A stretch of 64,000 bases of DNA from Cheilinus undulatus (Eukaryota; Chordata; Actinopteri; Labriformes; Labridae): assembly GCF_018320785.1 (NCBI RefSeq), contig NC_054881.1, forward strand, positions 43,562,424-43,626,423, read 5' to 3'. A program made the position numbers and the translations under genes. Below are positions 62,340 to 64,000 of the stretch, in pieces. The notes under the pieces were generated by a model. It saw only the letters and a program-made list of their open reading frames with translations. It was not told the DNA's origin and did not search any database. The first letter of the stretch is position 1, and every line of letters starts with the position of its first letter.

Positions 62340-62950
62340 AGATTTATTCTCTACATATCAGCTCAGATATAGCAGATCTATCAATAATCAGCCTAAGTGT
62401 ATTTATTTCTGCAGTATTCAGGGTCAAAGGTCACTCAGAGATGAGCGAGTTAGAGACTAGAACTACCGTCTGCCTCCAGGAAGCAAAGATCTGATCTCTG
62501 GGTCAAGACCAAGGGCTCGGCTGGTTTCTGGGTTCATAGAGGGATGAACATGAGGCCCAACGACCTTTGACCTCCCTCATCTGACCAGTTCATCCTGGAG
62601 GCAGAGGGGACAGGTTTGAAAAGTTTGAGGATTTTTCATTCAAAAGAACATCCCGCACAGACGGACATGAAGGAGAGACGCTCTGAAAACATGAAGCCTC
62701 CAGCCCGGATAGCGCCACCTGGAGGCACAAAACAACACTGAAGGAAGATAAAAGTTTGAGGCTGAATTACTGAAGTTTTTAGGTTTTTAAACTCTACAGA
62801 TGGAGGAGTGAAAACCGAAAAACAGGAGAAGAAAATCAGTCAAAGCCTTCAAGAGAGATCACATTCAGAGGAATGGCCGTACAGACGCACCTCTGCATGC
62901 ATGCATAGGAGACTTTCTGCCTGAACCCCCAGGGATTATTGGGTTAAAAA
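62340..62950. other. Sequence downstream of slc27a6
   Basis: No gene or repeat recognised. Confidence 0.45.
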
Positions 62951-62954
62951 AAGA

Positions 62955-63480
62955 TTTGAAAGATGCAAATTCAGCTTTTTATAACAGCGTATATAGGCCA
63001 TAATTTCAGCTAATTAAGGACAATATTTAGAGCCTATTTAAGCTGATATTTGTAGATGATATAGACAGATATCTACAGCAGATATGGGCTAATATTTTCT
63101 CAAAATTTTGGTCAAAATTTGCAGCCAAACTAGGCTGATATTTACTGCAGATGTAGACTGATACTGACGGCTGATTAAGGCCAATATTTATAGCCGATAA
63201 GAGCGATCTATGCATCTAATATGTGCTAATATTTGCAGCTGACATAGACCTTTATTTACAGCAAATATGGACTATTTATTCAGAATATTGGCAGATATCT
63301 GCAGCCAATTAAGATCCATATTGACAGCAAATGTAGGCTGATGTTTGCAGCTGATTAAGGCCAATATTTATCGCCCATATAAGCTGATATTTGCATCCAA
63401 AATAAGCTAATAATTACAGTAACAATGACTGTGAATTAATCAAAATCTAGGCCAATATCTGCAGCTGATACTAGCAGATA
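62955..63480. repeat. Old, strongly decayed tandem repeat
   Basis: Loose repeats of about 30-40 bp around the theme GCTGATATTTGCAGC, GGCCAATATTTA and GCAGATATGG. Copies differ too much to count. Confidence 0.6.
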
Positions 63481-64000
63481 ATTTGGTCAGTCTTGGCAGA
63501 TGCTGACTTTTGAAGTGGGTAACTGTGGCACGCCTTCTAAGGTGCATGGAGGATGGAGAAGGTCTTGAAGAGAACAGAAACCTCCAGCAGCACTTGTAGT
63601 TTAGAGAACAACTGAACATTGTGACCCTGATGAGGGCTTCATGCAGAAACGCACAGATCCAACCTTCCAAAGTCAAAGTCTTTCTGCCTGAACCACCAGC
63701 GATCGCTGCTTTAGTAAAAGCCTGACTTAAAGTTTCAAACCCAGGACTTTACCCCGACTCTTAGTGATAAGCCCTGAATCATCACTGTTAGTGAGAAGAA
63801 GCTTGTTTAAAGGATTATCTGCTCAGTTTTTAAGCTTTTAGAAAGCTGACCAATCATGTAACAGCCATCTTTGATTTCATAAATCACTTCAAGTTAAGAT
63901 GCAGTTAGACTTCCAGCTCCTTTTATAAAATTTGCCGACATATTGGTGCATTTAGACCGTGATTGTTTTTGTCCTGGACACGCCCCCACCAGGACGTCCC
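63481..64000. other. Right end of the window
   Basis: No gene or repeat recognised. A 78-codon minus frame (63676-63440) has no domain. Confidence 0.45.

Overview
The window is vertebrate nuclear DNA, most likely from a ray-finned (teleost) fish. The genes are compact, intron-split vertebrate genes. Between them lie dispersed elements of kinds common in fish genomes: short non-autonomous hAT elements, a decayed Tc1-type transposase and an L2-like tail. There is also a very heavy load of tandem repeats. I cannot name the species.

Three protein-coding genes can be read exon by exon. (1) lmnb1 (lamin B1, + strand) is present from exon 2 to the last exon, 6869-14031; exon 1 lies left of the window and everything before 6869 is intron 1. 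(2) marchf3 (membrane RING-CH E3 ligase, - strand) has four coding exons between 21926 and 20518, plus a probable non-coding first exon near 23445-23600. (3) slc27a6 (fatty acid transport protein 6, + strand) has ten coding exons between 31224 and 62203 that give 623 codons. lmnb1 and marchf3 converge tail to tail, as LMNB1 and MARCHF3 do on human 5q23, and human SLC27A6 lies on the same arm. This synteny supports the paralogue assignments. The three genes are not known to share a pathway: one builds the nuclear lamina, one is an endosomal/ER-Golgi ubiquitin ligase, and one is an acyl-CoA synthetase/transport protein.

Layout: 1-6868 is lmnb1 intron 1, with an unclassified terminal-inverted-repeat element, two hAT non-autonomous elements and a broken hAT transposase tail. 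6869-14031 is the rest of lmnb1, with a dead Tc1-like element in intron 4 and a transposon-within-transposon in intron 10. 14032-20517 is intergenic, ending in a 24-bp minisatellite. 20518-23600 is marchf3. 23600-31223 is repeat-dominated and ends in about 3.4 kb of nearly continuous microsatellite just upstream of slc27a6. 31224-62203 is slc27a6, whose introns hold a roughly 104-copy, 40-bp satellite and at least eight other arrays. 62204-64000 is downstream sequence. My summed spans put tandem repeats at roughly a fifth to a quarter of the window.

I found no undescribed gene system, operon, CRISPR or viral gene. The most interesting signals are: a 24-bp tandem repeat that presents five in-frame, evenly spaced splice acceptors to slc27a6 exon 6; a three-copy hAT family with exact 8-bp target duplications, one copy split by a second hAT; a higher-order 8-mer structure in the 40-bp satellite together with a block that looks like assembly error; and a perfect 23-bp foldback at 27146-27215.
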